In this document: positions 24,889 to 33,842 of the stretch, piece by piece | Layout of the letters: every line of letters begins with the position of its first letter | How positions within the stretch are numbered: the first letter of the stretch is position 1 | DNA from: JABSSA01 sp039975755 | GTDB lineage: Bacteria > Pseudomonadota > Alphaproteobacteria > Rhodobacterales > Rhodobacteraceae | Reading direction: 5' to 3' | Assembly: GCA_039975755.1 (NCBI GenBank) | Contig: JBDWGM010000043.1 | Span: 1-64,000 of the forward strand | DNA length: 64,000 nucleotides | Notes under the pieces: model-generated | Databases searched by the model: none | The model's input: only the letters and a program-made list of their open reading frames with translations | What the model was told of the DNA's origin: nothing | Program-made: the position numbers and the translations under genes

Positions 24889-25989
24889 ATGTCGACCAAT
24901 TCTTTCGGACATCTGTTTCGTGTTACAACTTGGGGTGAAAGCCACGGGCCCGCATTGGGTGCGACCCTTGATGGGTGCCCCCCTGGCGTTCCTATAGACG
25001 AAGGCATGATTCAGCATTGGTTGGACAAGCGGAAGCCGGGTCAAAATAAATATACAACGCAGCGGCGTGAACCGGATCAGGTTAGAATTCTTTCTGGTGT
25101 GTTTGAGGGACAAACAACCGGTACGCCTGTGCAGTTGATGATCGAAAACACCGATCAGCGGTCCAAAGATTATTCAGACATCATGGATAAATTCCGGCCC
25201 GGCCATGCGGATATCACGTATTGGCAGAAATACGGGATCCGCGATTATCGCGGTGGCGGACGGTCGTCTGCCCGTGAAACAGCCGCCCGTGTTGCGGCTG
25301 GTGGGGTGGCACGAGAAGCAATCAAAGCGCTGGTCCCGAATTTGGCCATCACTGGTTACATGGTGCGCATGGGCGCGCATGAGATTGATCGCACCCAATT
25401 TGATTGGGACGAGATTGAGCAAAACCCGTTTTGGACACCGGACCGACAGGCGGCGGAAACATGGGCGGCCTATCTGGATGATCTGCGTAAATCAGGCAAT
25501 TCCGTTGGCGCAGTCATCGAAGTTGTGGCGCGGGGTGTTCCAGCGGGTCTTGGGGCGCCGGTTTATGCCAAGTTGGACACCGATATTGCCGCCGGGTTGA
25601 TGTCAATCAATGCGGTCAAAGGTGTTGAGATCGGCGAAGGCATGGCAGCTGCTGAATTGACGGGTGAAGCCAATGCAGATGAAATTACAATGGGCCCTGA
25701 TGGACCTGAATACAGCTCAAACCATGCGGGCGGTGTTTTGGGTGGTATCAGCACAGGCCAGGATATCGTTGCGCGTTTCGCAGTAAAGCCGACCTCGTCG
25801 ATCCTGAAGTCGCGTCAAACAATTACCAAACAGGGTGACTCTGCCGAGATCATTACCAAGGGACGTCATGACCCTTGTGTTGGCATCCGCGCAGTTCCCG
25901 TTGGTGAGGCCATGATGGCTTGCACGATTTTGGATCATCTGCTTTTGCATCGCGGTCAAGTTGGCCAAAACCGGGGTCAGATCGGTTAA
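24889..25989 (+). CDS. aroC: Chorismate synthase
   Basis: The last enzyme of the shikimate pathway, converting EPSP to chorismate with reduced FMN. The 366-residue protein starts MSTNSFGHLFRVTTWGESHG, followed by GCPPG, QRREPDQV, TTGTPV, RPGHADITYWQKYG and GGGRSSARETAARVAAG, all core chorismate synthase motifs. AGAGGAG precedes the ATG. The open frame to 24610 runs antisense through the TPP riboswitch and is not used. Its 3' end overlaps a convergent TetR gene by four bases. Confidence 0.97.
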   Translation: MSTNSFGHLFRVTTWGESHGPALGATLDGCPPGVPIDEGMIQHWLDKRKPGQNKYTTQRREPDQVRILSGVFEGQTTGTPVQLMIENTDQRSKDYSDIMDKFRPGHADITYWQKYGIRDYRGGGRSSARETAARVAAGGVAREAIKALVPNLAITGYMVRMGAHEIDRTQFDWDEIEQNPFWTPDRQAAETWAAYLDDLRKSGNSVGAVIEVVARGVPAGLGAPVYAKLDTDIAAGLMSINAVKGVEIGEGMAAAELTGEANADEITMGPDGPEYSSNHAGGVLGGISTGQDIVARFAVKPTSSILKSRQTITKQGDSAEIITKGRHDPCVGIRAVPVGEAMMACTILDHLLLHRGQVGQNRGQIG

Positions 25990-26567
25990 TCCAACAGCTC
26001 TGCAATGCCTTCACCCGCGTGTTCCAAAATTCCCATCGGCACTTGGCTGCGCGCAATAATGCGCAGCCCAACATATTGGGTCAAAAGGTGATCGGCCAAA
26101 CGCAGGCGTTTCCCTTCGTCCCAATCGCAATGTTTGGGTGAGTCTTTCAACGCCCGAACGATCCCTGTCCGCAGCAAGTTTAACCCAGCGGCTGTATGCT
26201 TGGAAATTTCAGGATCATATGCGCTGGGCCTGGCCGCTGTGGAACACAATAGACACCCTCGGTGATCGCCAGCTTTGACAGCCTGATAGACACTGATGAA
26301 CAAGGATTGGATTCGCTTTCGCCCATCCGGAAGCGTTGTGTCGATAAGCATGTCATACGCTGATTGCACGGTGCGGCGTTCATAAAGTTCAAGAACGCGT
26401 AAGAACAAGGATCGCTTGTCAGTAAATGCTTTGTACAAAGACCCTCGGGTCAGCTCCATTCCATTCAAAAGGTCGGGCAAGGACGCACCTTCGTAGCCGT
26501 GATCCCAAAACACATCTGTTGCGCGTTCGATCGCTTTGTCGATGTCAAATTCTCTTGGCCGTCCCAT
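25986..26567 (-). CDS. TetR/AcrR family transcriptional regulator
   Basis: A 193-residue TetR-type repressor. The N-terminal helix-turn-helix is clear: MGRPREFDIDKAIERATDVF, then HGYEGASLPDLLNGMELTRG and SLYKAFTDKRSLF. The ligand-binding half contains HRGCLLCSTAARP, a two-cysteine stretch reminiscent of the NemR/electrophile-sensing group, so a thiol-reactive signal is possible. The ATG at 26567 fits family N-termini. It is divergent from the DM13 gene (185 bases), which may be a target. Confidence 0.88.
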   Translation of the reverse strand: MGRPREFDIDKAIERATDVFWDHGYEGASLPDLLNGMELTRGSLYKAFTDKRSLFLRVLELYERRTVQSAYDMLIDTTLPDGRKRIQSLFISVYQAVKAGDHRGCLLCSTAARPSAYDPEISKHTAAGLNLLRTGIVRALKDSPKHCDWDEGKRLRLADHLLTQYVGLRIIARSQVPMGILEHAGEGIAELLD

Positions 26568-26752
26568 GTCACATATTCCTTTCAACGCCTGTTTTAGCAG
26601 TTGGGGACCATGCAGTCCATAACTCACATTAACGTGCTCTATGTGTCAAAGATTATTATAGACTAATCGGTTCCAAATATTATGTTGCTGTCACACAGAC
26701 CATAAACCCACTGAGTCTTCGGGATATGAAGACCGCATTGAGAGGAAAACAG

Positions 26753-27151
26753 ATGTTCAAGTCGCTTAAATCCATCGTTGCCGTATTGTTTGCCGCCGTT
26801 GTCAGCATTCAAGCCGTGCCAGCAATTGCTGGCGATACTGTTGGCAAAGGTACATTTGTTGGCGCGTCGGACCATGTCACAACAGGCAGCGTTGAAGTCG
26901 TAAAAAACGCAGATGGCAGCCACACGGTCACGTTAGGTTCAGATTTCACATTCGACGGTGCGCCTGATCCCCGTGTTGGATTCGGCAAAGATGGAAAATA
27001 TGACACATCCACAGGCATGGGCGTTTTACAAAGCAACAACGGCAAGCAATCTTACATCGTGCCAGCCGGTGTCGATCCGTCAGATTATAACGAAGTGTAT
27101 GTCTATTGCTTGCAGTTCACCGTTCCATTGGGTGTTGCCACGCTGAACTAA
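26753..27151 (+). CDS. Secreted DM13-domain protein
   Basis: A 132-residue exported protein. Residues 1-27 are a signal peptide (MFKSLKSIVAVLFAAVVSIQ...AIAG). The remainder matches the DM13 domain: an early GKGTFVGASDHVTTGSVEV strand, DFTFDGAPDPRV, and the C-terminal DYNEVYVYCLQFTVPLGVA with the single conserved cysteine that is proposed to act in redox chemistry or electron transfer. AGAGGAAAAC precedes the ATG. It lies divergent from the TetR regulator. The physiological role of bacterial DM13 proteins is not established. Confidence 0.8.
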   Translation: MFKSLKSIVAVLFAAVVSIQAVPAIAGDTVGKGTFVGASDHVTTGSVEVVKNADGSHTVTLGSDFTFDGAPDPRVGFGKDGKYDTSTGMGVLQSNNGKQSYIVPAGVDPSDYNEVYVYCLQFTVPLGVATLN

Positions 27152-27199
27152 GCATCACGCGCCTTGCACTCTGTGCTTGAAACGCGCAATGGGTTTGGA

Positions 27200-28144
27200 A
27201 TGACATCCCGACCCATGACACAAAACCGCCCCGGCTTCGCGATTGCGTTGAAACTGGTGGCGGTTTTTCTGTTTATGGTGATGGCGGCCATGATCAAAAT
27301 TGCAACAGAAAGCGTCCCTCCAGGCGAAGCTGTTTTCTTTAGATCATTGTTTGCCATGCCCATCATCCTGATCTGGGTTCTTCAACGCGGTGATCTGCAC
27401 AAAGCACTGATCCCAAAAAACTTCACAGGTCACGTTTGGCGCGGGCTTTTTGGAACAAGCGCGATGGGACTGACATTTGCGGGTTTGGGTCTATTGCCGT
27501 TGCCCGAAGTCACAGCGATTGGTTATGCCACACCCATGTTTACGGTCGTTTTGGCGGCATTGCTTTTGGGGGAACGCATCCGGCTGTTTCGGATTTCAGC
27601 CGTTTTGTTGGGATTGGTTGGCGTCATGATCGTCATGTATCCACGTCTGACCTTTGGCGAAGATGAATTAAGCCGTGCGGCGACATTGGGCGCATTGATG
27701 GTTTTGATCGCTTCGATGTTGCGCGCCGTGGTCCAAATCCACATTCGAACATTGGTGAAAACAGAAGACACTGCCGCCATTGTTTTCTATTTTTCTTTGA
27801 CGGCCACGGTGTTGTCCTTGGCGACTATTCCGTTTGGGTGGGTTTGGCCGTCGACATATGTGCTCGCATTGTTGATCGGGGCTGGCCTTATTGGCGGCGT
27901 TGCTCAAATCCTTGTCACGTCTAGCTATCGTTTTGGCGGGGCGTCAATGCTTGCGCCGTTTGACTATAGTTCGATGATTTTTGCCGCCCTCATAGGGTAT
28001 GTTCTCTTTGCAGAATTGCCGACTCGCGAGATCATATTTGGATCTGTATTGGTTATTGCGGGGGGATTCCTGATCATGTGGCGTGAACGTCAATTGGGTT
28101 TGGAACGTGGCAAAGCGCGCAGTTTGATGGACCCCAAAGGCTGA
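27200..28144 (+). CDS. DMT-superfamily (EamA) permease
   Basis: An inner-membrane transporter of about 314 residues with ten predicted hydrophobic segments in two EamA repeats. It opens with FAIALKLVAVFLFMVMAAM and has the conserved PPGEAVFFRS motif after the first helix, then LPLPEVTAIGYATPMFTVVL in the first repeat and a second repeat from about 160. The family exports amino acids, metabolites or drugs; substrate unknown. The ATG at 27200 has GGGTTTGGA upstream, and a second ATG at 27215 is possible. It follows the DM13 gene by 48 bases. Confidence 0.88.
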   Translation: MTSRPMTQNRPGFAIALKLVAVFLFMVMAAMIKIATESVPPGEAVFFRSLFAMPIILIWVLQRGDLHKALIPKNFTGHVWRGLFGTSAMGLTFAGLGLLPLPEVTAIGYATPMFTVVLAALLLGERIRLFRISAVLLGLVGVMIVMYPRLTFGEDELSRAATLGALMVLIASMLRAVVQIHIRTLVKTEDTAAIVFYFSLTATVLSLATIPFGWVWPSTYVLALLIGAGLIGGVAQILVTSSYRFGGASMLAPFDYSSMIFAALIGYVLFAELPTREIIFGSVLVIAGGFLIMWRERQLGLERGKARSLMDPKG

Positions 28145-28268
28145 GCCAGCCAACCTAATGTCGTGCTCAATTCGGCCTAAACGATGGGTCGATTCCCGTA
28201 AAACCCCTCCCTCATGCTAAAAATGTTTCACGCCTAAGGCGAATCGCTTGGGTATGGGAGGACTTTTG

Positions 28269-29213
28269 ATGAAGACTTTGACCTTAGCCGGACTGACCGG
28301 TGCTTTGACGGTGTGCGCGACATTTGCACTGGCTGAATGCGAATATTCCAAATGGGGTGCTGATGACACACTGGGATCCGCAAACCTTGTCACCCCGGAA
28401 CGTGTTATGGCCGCCAGCAAGCTTGTTAAACGGGGTATTACACGCCCATTGGGCATAATAATCGACGCCAAATCGCCGGCGTTTCCGCCGCGCAGTCTAA
28501 GTTTGCAAGTCGTTCAACCCAACCAACAAGGCGGGCAGAAACTGTCAGCGTTTGGGTATGAAGGGAATTATAACGACGACATTATCCAAACATGGGTTGG
28601 TATAGGGTCGCAGTTGGATGGGCTGGGGCATCTGGGTGAGAATGGTGAATATTACAACTGCCTAGACGAAAAAGAGATTTCGGTTATCACCGGTCTGACC
28701 AAACTGGGCACGCATGATGTTCCGCCGCTTGTTGGTCGCGGTGTGATTGTGGACATGGCCAAACATTTCGGCGTCGATGTCATGGAAGCCGGACAGCATT
28801 TCGGCGAAGCAGAAATAACAGCAGCCGCCGAAGCTCAAGGTGTGACCTTTGCCGAAGGAGATATCATTCTGTTTCACACAGGCTGGACAGAAGGAAAGTT
28901 TGAATCAGATCCTGCCGCGTGGGTTTCGGGTGAGCCGGGTTTGAACAACCAAGGTGCGGAATATGTCGCGTCCTTGAATCCAATTGCCGTGGGTGCCGAC
29001 ACTTGGGGTGTTGAGCCGATCCCCGCGCCTGAAGGCGACAAAATCTTCTATGGGCATGTGACCCTGCTCAAGAAAAACGGCATCTATATTCTTGAAACGA
29101 TGGATACCGGGCCGGTCCTGCGCGATGGGGTCAACGAATTCATGTTTGTGCTGGGTCAGGCGCGCATCCGCGGCACTGTTCAAGCCATGATAAACCCAGT
29201 CGCGGTCTATTAA
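28269..29213 (+). CDS. Secreted cyclase-family (kynurenine formamidase-like) hydrolase
   Basis: A 314-residue protein with a signal peptide (MKTLTLAGLTGALTVCATFALA) and a PF04199-type cyclase fold. The metal motif appears as IGSQLDGLGHLGENGEYYN, the variant seen in the long cyclase branch in place of HxGTHxDxPxH. VGRGVIVDMAKHFG and GDIILFHTGWTEG are also typical. Members hydrolyse cyclic or formamide-type substrates; the actual one is unknown. Export to the periplasm is an inference from the signal. GGGAGG lies upstream of the ATG. Confidence 0.8.
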   Translation: MKTLTLAGLTGALTVCATFALAECEYSKWGADDTLGSANLVTPERVMAASKLVKRGITRPLGIIIDAKSPAFPPRSLSLQVVQPNQQGGQKLSAFGYEGNYNDDIIQTWVGIGSQLDGLGHLGENGEYYNCLDEKEISVITGLTKLGTHDVPPLVGRGVIVDMAKHFGVDVMEAGQHFGEAEITAAAEAQGVTFAEGDIILFHTGWTEGKFESDPAAWVSGEPGLNNQGAEYVASLNPIAVGADTWGVEPIPAPEGDKIFYGHVTLLKKNGIYILETMDTGPVLRDGVNEFMFVLGQARIRGTVQAMINPVAVY

Positions 29214-29236
29214 GACACATCGGAATAGTATGGTGC

Positions 29237-29262
29237 AAAGGCCGGTGTTAAAGCCGGCCTTT
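29237..29262. terminator. Bidirectional terminator between cyclase gene and ilvE
   Basis: AAAGGCCGG pairs with CCGGCCTTT around an eight-base loop, with a short T-run on each flank. It sits between the two convergent genes and can serve both. Confidence 0.8.
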
Positions 29263-29269
29263 GTTAAAA

Positions 29270-30136
29270 TTACTCGCGAACCAGCTTTTCGTAACTGTTC
29301 GACATGTCACGTGCCAACGCGCCCACTTCGAAATTGAACTCGCCGATTTGGCCAACAGGCGTCACTTCGGCAGCCGTCCCTGTCAGCCAGCATTGTTCAA
29401 AGCTTTCCATTTCTTCTGGCATGATGTGGCGTTCGTGCACTTTGATCTGACGATCGCGCAGCATGCCAATCACTGTTTGGCGCGTCAGGCCGTTCAAAAA
29501 GCAATCCGGGTCAGGCGTGTGAACTTCTCCGTCTTTCACAAAGAAGATGTTGGCCCCGGTCGCTTCGGCGACGTAGCCGCGGTAATCCATGAACAACGCA
29601 TCAGAACACCCTTTGGCTTCGGCGGCGTGTTTGGATGTTGTGCAGATCATGTAAAGACCGGCGGCCTTTGCGTGAACCGGGATCGTGTCCGGACCGGGAC
29701 GTTTCCATTTCGAGATGTCGAGCTTGGCACCTTTCATCTTGGCGTCGCCGTAATAGGCACCCCATTCCCAAGACGCGATTGCGACCTGAACCGGGTTACG
29801 CGAGGACGCGACACCCATGTCTTCGCCAGCGCCGCGCCACGCAACTGCGCGTATGTATGCGTCGGTCAAACCATTGACTGTAAGGACTTCTTGTTTCGCG
29901 GCCTCAAGTTCATCGACTGTGTAGGGAATTTGGAAATCCAATTCGCCAGCTGAAAAGTGCAAGCGTTCAGAATGCTCGCGGCTTTTGAAAATTTTGCCGT
30001 TATAGGCGCGTTCTCCTTCGAACACGGACGACGCGTAATGCATGGCATGGCTAAGGACGTGGACATTGGCCGCGCGCCAATCGACCATCTGGCCATTCAT
30101 CCAGATTTTTCCGTCGCGATCATCATATCCAGCCAT
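29270..30136 (-). CDS. ilvE: Branched-chain amino acid aminotransferase
   Basis: PLP-dependent transaminase for valine, leucine and isoleucine. The 288-residue protein starts MAGYDDRDGKIWMNGQMVDW. It has HYASSVFEGERAYNG and RAVAWRGAGEDMG, then the class IV signature near EATGANIFFVKDGEVHTP and LTGTAAEVTPVGQIG at the C-terminus. These are typical of the short bacterial IlvE form. It is transcribed divergently from petP (147 bases between starts), with GGAG-like bases upstream. With ilvA at the start of the window it belongs to the same pathway, though 28 kb away. Confidence 0.95.
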   Translation of the reverse strand: MAGYDDRDGKIWMNGQMVDWRAANVHVLSHAMHYASSVFEGERAYNGKIFKSREHSERLHFSAGELDFQIPYTVDELEAAKQEVLTVNGLTDAYIRAVAWRGAGEDMGVASSRNPVQVAIASWEWGAYYGDAKMKGAKLDISKWKRPGPDTIPVHAKAAGLYMICTTSKHAAEAKGCSDALFMDYRGYVAEATGANIFFVKDGEVHTPDPDCFLNGLTRQTVIGMLRDRQIKVHERHIMPEEMESFEQCWLTGTAAEVTPVGQIGEFNFEVGALARDMSNSYEKLVRE

Positions 30137-30229
30137 GTGCTTCTCCTCTTTGCAAAAGTTACGCTGTTAAGTCCGGTTCGGACATTTTATTGCGCAAAAC
30201 CTTCGATTCTCTATCGCTTCGGTCTGGTA

Positions 30230-30248
30230 ATGTCAACAAGGCTGACAT
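30230..30248. promoter_or_regulatory. Inverted repeat upstream of petP, candidate operator
   Basis: ATGTCA and TGACAT are separated by seven bases, 36 bases upstream of the petP start and inside the divergent ilvE-petP promoter region. Size and symmetry suit a MarR-type dimer, so autoregulation is possible, but the arms are short. Confidence 0.35.
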
Positions 30249-30283
30249 AAAATGACCTCACGACCATGAATGGGCAGGGGAAT

Positions 30284-30790
30284 ATGGCGGACACACGGGC
30301 CAACATCAGCGGCGAGAGTTTGTTGTTTTTGACGGACGAACAATTGCGGCAAGGGATTGAGGCGATGTTTTTTGCATATCGCGGATTCACCGCAGATCCT
30401 GATCGTATTCTGTCAGATCTGTCCTATGGTCGGGCGCATCACCGGGCCATTCACTTTATCAATCGCGCACCGGGTACGACGGTTAACAATCTTTTGAATA
30501 TTCTAGGCGTGACCAAACAATCCCTAAACCGGGTTTTGCGCACTTTGGTTGAGGATGGTTTGGTGGAAAGCCGCGTGGGTCAGTCGGACAAAAGAGAAAG
30601 ACATTTGTTTCTGACTGAAGCAGGCGGGGATTTGGAACGTCGGTTGTCAGATTCACAGCGCGCAAGAATGCGCAGTGCTTTTAGGGACGCAGGTCCAGAC
30701 GCAGTTGCAGGCTTTCGCACTGTTCTTGAGGCGATGATGGACGCTGAGATGCAACGCACGTATACACGCCTAAAGGAAAGTAGTTTGTAA
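30284..30790 (+). CDS. petP: MarR family regulator, PetP-type
   Basis: A 168-residue winged-helix protein. The DNA-binding part runs HRAIHFINRAPGTTVNNLLNILG, then VTKQSLNRVLRTLVEDGLV (recognition helix) and the wing VGQSDKRERHLFLTEAGGDL. It overlaps by one base a gene for an OmpR-type response regulator. This pair and order match petP-petR of Rhodobacter, where the products are required for cytochrome bc1 expression; assignment here rests on that gene order. AGGGG precedes the ATG at 30284. Confidence 0.78.
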   Translation: MADTRANISGESLLFLTDEQLRQGIEAMFFAYRGFTADPDRILSDLSYGRAHHRAIHFINRAPGTTVNNLLNILGVTKQSLNRVLRTLVEDGLVESRVGQSDKRERHLFLTEAGGDLERRLSDSQRARMRSAFRDAGPDAVAGFRTVLEAMMDAEMQRTYTRLKESSL

Positions 30791-31488
30791 TGGAATTGGA
30801 CCCGCATCTTCTTATCGTCGACGATGACGAACGGATTAGGACGCTTTTACAAAAGTTCCTCATGCGTAATGGTTTTCTTGTGTCCGCTGCACGGGATGCG
30901 GCACATGCGCGGCGCATTCTATTGGGCTTGGATTTCGATCTGATCGTGTTGGATGTCATGATGCCCGGTGAAGATGGCCTAAGTTTGTGCCGTTCGATCC
31001 GCGAGACGCATCAGACGCCTATTATGTTGCTGACCGCTAAAGGGGATACGGATAACCGTATCGAAGGCTTGGAAGCAGGCGCTGACGATTATCTGTCTAA
31101 ACCGTTCGAGCCAAAAGAACTGTTGTTACGGATCAACGCCATTTTGCGCAGAACGCCGAAATTGGGTTCAGAAGAAGTGACGCCGAAAGTTCTGAACTTA
31201 GGCTCAATTCGGTATGAAATGGATCGGGGTGAGCTGTGGCAAGGCGATGATCTTGTGCGTCTTACGGCAACCGAAATCCAGCTGATGAAGATTTTTTCAG
31301 CGAAACCTGGCGAAGCGATCAGCCGTGCGCAATTGGTCGAAGATTTGGGTCGTGATCGAGGGCAAGCGCAAGAGCGTGCGGTTGATGTCCAAATTACGCG
31401 GTTGCGTCGCAAATTAGAAGAAAATCCCAAACAACCCAGATACCTGCAAACCGTTCGTGGGGCCGGATATATGTTGGCTCCGGATTAG
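30790..31488 (+). CDS. petR: OmpR-family response regulator, PetR-type
   Basis: A 232-residue two-domain regulator. The receiver has DDD at 11-13, phospho-acceptor D55 (LIVLDVMMPGEDG) and K104 (YLSKPFEPKE). The DNA-binding domain begins near 135 (LGSIRYEMDRGELWQGD) and ends RYLQTVRGAGYMLAPD. The ATG shares a base with the petP stop (TAATG), so the two are translated together. No cognate histidine kinase is adjacent, as in Rhodobacter petPR. A strong terminator follows about 50 bases later. Confidence 0.85.
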   Translation: MELDPHLLIVDDDERIRTLLQKFLMRNGFLVSAARDAAHARRILLGLDFDLIVLDVMMPGEDGLSLCRSIRETHQTPIMLLTAKGDTDNRIEGLEAGADDYLSKPFEPKELLLRINAILRRTPKLGSEEVTPKVLNLGSIRYEMDRGELWQGDDLVRLTATEIQLMKIFSAKPGEAISRAQLVEDLGRDRGQAQERAVDVQITRLRRKLEENPKQPRYLQTVRGAGYMLAPD

Positions 31489-31540
31489 GGTTTTCTAGGA
31501 CCCTGTCGTGTCGAAAGATTGCAGTCTCAACATTAAATTG

Positions 31541-31573
31541 CCGGCGCTGGTGAGTAGTCAGTGCCGGTTTTTT
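31541..31573 (+). terminator. Rho-independent terminator after petPR
   Basis: CCGGCGCTG pairs with CAGTGCCGG (one G-U pair) around a nine-base loop, directly followed by six Ts. It closes the petPR transcript. The remaining 200 bases up to the HDAC start show no other feature. Confidence 0.88.
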
Positions 31574-31777
31574 GTTCGCGTTGCAGCATATCAGAACATG
31601 TCACTGGTCAAACCCGCTTGGGCGAAAGCATGAAAAGTGCTATGGTCTCGAGGTTCTTATCCGAAATAATTCCGATCCCCGTTCATTTGCGAACAACCGA
31701 ACCATACAGAGACTAACAATATCAGCCGCAGCTCATTGTCTATTGTTGAGGCATACGACTTAAACGCATTGGATTTT

Positions 31778-32716
31778 ATGACGACTGCATTGATCACACA
31801 TCTTGATTGTTTGGCGCATAAAACGCCGGAACATGTTCACGAACAACCAGCCCGGCTAAACCGCGTTCTTGAGGCGCTTGATGGTTTGGATTTAGATCGC
31901 GCTCCGGCTCCGCGGGCATGGCCCACGGAGGTGAGCCTTTGCCACGACGATGCGTATGTTTCTTCATTACAGGACCGCGAACCCAAAGACGGATTTGTCA
32001 GTCTTGATGCGGACACTGACAACGAAACCTATTTGTCGCCCACATCAATGAACGCGATTTTGCGTGCTGCAGGTGGCGCAATACGCGCTGTCGATATGGT
32101 TTTGGATCAAGAAGTCGAAAACGCGTTTGTCGCGGTGCGCCCCCCCGGTCATCACGCAGAACAGACCACGCCCATGGGATTTTGCATGATTGGTAATGTC
32201 GCTCTTGCGGCGAAACATGCATTGGAACGGCATGGTCTGGCGCGCGTGGCAATCGTTGATTTTGATGTCCATCACGGCAATGGAACCCAAGCTTTGTTGC
32301 AAGACGAGCCACGGGCGCTGGTTGTGTCATCACACCAGATGCCGCTTTGGCCAAACTCCGGTGATCCCTCAGATCGTGGTCCTCATCAAACGTTGTTGAA
32401 TATTGCATTCCCACCGGGATCGGGCAGCGATCAGATGCGCCAGGCCTATTCGCAACAGGTGTTTCCGGCGATCGAAGCGTTCAAACCAGAACTTATCCTT
32501 GTTTCGGCGGGTTTTGACGCACATCAGGACGATCCTTTGGCGGATTTGAACTGGTCACGCGCAGATTACGCGTGGTTGACCGAAAAACTCGCAAATCTTG
32601 CGCAAACCCTGTGCGAAGGCCGTCTGGTATCGGTCCTAGAAGGCGGTTATGATCTGGATGCTTTGGCGGATTGCGTCAGAGCACATGTTGATGAATTGGT
32701 GAAGGCAGGATCATGA
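31778..32716 (+). CDS. Histone deacetylase family (acetylpolyamine amidohydrolase-like) enzyme
   Basis: A 312-residue zinc hydrolase of the arginase/deacetylase fold. Motifs: RPPGHHAEQTTPMGFC with the charge-relay pair H125-H126, DFDVHHGNGTQ with zinc ligands D163 and H165, and SAGFDAHQDDPLADL with the third ligand; VLEGGYDL closes the site. Bacterial members deacetylate small molecules such as acetylpolyamines. The ATG at 31778 is preceded by a GGA. The stop overlaps xseB as ATGA, so a non-isoprenoid enzyme heads the xseB-ispA-dxs operon, an order often kept in alphaproteobacteria. Confidence 0.9.
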   Translation: MTTALITHLDCLAHKTPEHVHEQPARLNRVLEALDGLDLDRAPAPRAWPTEVSLCHDDAYVSSLQDREPKDGFVSLDADTDNETYLSPTSMNAILRAAGGAIRAVDMVLDQEVENAFVAVRPPGHHAEQTTPMGFCMIGNVALAAKHALERHGLARVAIVDFDVHHGNGTQALLQDEPRALVVSSHQMPLWPNSGDPSDRGPHQTLLNIAFPPGSGSDQMRQAYSQQVFPAIEAFKPELILVSAGFDAHQDDPLADLNWSRADYAWLTEKLANLAQTLCEGRLVSVLEGGYDLDALADCVRAHVDELVKAGS

Positions 32717-32970
32717 ACGACAGCGCGACAAACGAACGCCCGGTTGAGGAAATGTCCTTTGAAGAGGCGATGGCCGAACTGGAACAGGTTTTGGGCCAGC
32801 TGGAACGCGGTGATGTGGCGTTGGACAATTCAATCCGTTTGTACGAACGCGGGGCCAAACTGAAAGCCCGCTGCGAAGCCAAGCTGAAAGAAGCCGAAGA
32901 CAAAGTCGCTGCGATCACGCTGGACGCGGACGGTAACCCCACAGGCACGAAGCCAGCCGAAGGCCTCTGA
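32713..32970 (+). CDS. xseB: Exodeoxyribonuclease VII small subunit
   Basis: An 85-residue helical subunit of exonuclease VII, which degrades single-stranded DNA from either end. The core EEAMAELEQVLGQLERGDVA, then the LYERGAKLKARCEAKLKEAE helix, is the family pattern. It begins in the ATGA overlap with the HDAC gene and ends one base before the GTG of ispA. The large subunit xseA is not in the window. Confidence 0.93.
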   Translation: MNDSATNERPVEEMSFEEAMAELEQVLGQLERGDVALDNSIRLYERGAKLKARCEAKLKEAEDKVAAITLDADGNPTGTKPAEGL

Positions 32971-32971
32971 G

Positions 32972-33838
32972 GTGTTTCAATCCCGACTGAATGCTGCGGC
33001 CGATCAGATCGGGGCGCATCTTAAATCTGTCTTGCGCACAATGCCGGACGTTCCTGTTGTTGATGCGATGACCCATGCGTCTACGGGCGGCAAAAGGCTG
33101 CGGGGTTTTTTGGTGCTGGAAAGTGCGTTTTTGCACGGAATTGACCCTGAACAAGCGATTTGGCCAGCCAGCGCGATTGAGGCGATGCATGCCTATTCGC
33201 TGGTTCATGATGACATGCCTTGTATGGATGACGATGATTTGCGTCGCGGGCAGCCGACGGTGCATCGTAAGTGGGACGAGGCAACTGCGGTTCTGGCAGG
33301 TGATGCGTTGCAATCCCTTGCGTTCGAATTGACCACCAATCCTAAGGTCGGGACTGGCGACATTCGCGCCGATCTGGCGCTGACCCTCGCCCAGGCGGCC
33401 GGAGCACAGGGAATGGTGTTAGGTCAAGCCTTGGATATCGCCGCGGAAACGGCAGATCGTCCTTTGACGCTTGATCAGATAACCACCTTGCAAGACGGCA
33501 AAACGGGCGCGTTGATTGGATGGTCTGCGATGGCAGGTGCGCGAATGGCGCAGGCTGACATTGAACCGCTTAAAGCCTATTCCAAGGCGCTTGGTTTGGC
33601 GTTTCAGATCGCGGATGATATATTGGATGTAGAAGGTGATGCGGTAATGGTAGGCAAGGCAACGGGAAAAGATTCAGACGCTGGAAAGGCGACCTTTGTT
33701 TCGCTTTTGGGTCTGGACGAGGCGAAACGCCGCGCCAATCAACTGGTGCAAAATGCGCAAGAGTCATTATCTCCATACGGTAGCAAAGCTGATGCGCTGC
33801 GAGAAGCGGCGCGATTTGTCGTTAGCCGCAAGAGTTGA
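32972..33838 (+). CDS. ispA: Polyprenyl (farnesyl/geranyl) diphosphate synthase
   Basis: This enzyme condenses DMAPP/IPP to geranyl and farnesyl diphosphate. The 288-residue protein has the first Asp-rich motif VHDDMPCMDDDDLRRG, a bacterial type II FPP synthase pattern with two extra residues, and the second, FQIADDILDVEGD. GGKRLR binds IPP. It starts with GTG at 32972, one base after the xseB stop. The downstream dxs start lies four bases beyond its stop. The chain length made (C10, C15 or longer) is not certain from sequence, but C15 is usual for this form. Confidence 0.93.
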   Translation: MFQSRLNAAADQIGAHLKSVLRTMPDVPVVDAMTHASTGGKRLRGFLVLESAFLHGIDPEQAIWPASAIEAMHAYSLVHDDMPCMDDDDLRRGQPTVHRKWDEATAVLAGDALQSLAFELTTNPKVGTGDIRADLALTLAQAAGAQGMVLGQALDIAAETADRPLTLDQITTLQDGKTGALIGWSAMAGARMAQADIEPLKAYSKALGLAFQIADDILDVEGDAVMVGKATGKDSDAGKATFVSLLGLDEAKRRANQLVQNAQESLSPYGSKADALREAARFVVSRKS

Positions 33839-33842
33839 TGTT

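Noticed and set aside
26640..26700. TAGAC...GGTTCCA-like TetR operator upstream of the DM13 gene
   Set aside because: The half-sites match poorly when checked base by base, so no operator is claimed.
28248..28268. Upstream start of the secreted cyclase (MGMGGLL...)
   Set aside because: The ATG at 28269 begins a good signal peptide and has GGGAGG at proper spacing.
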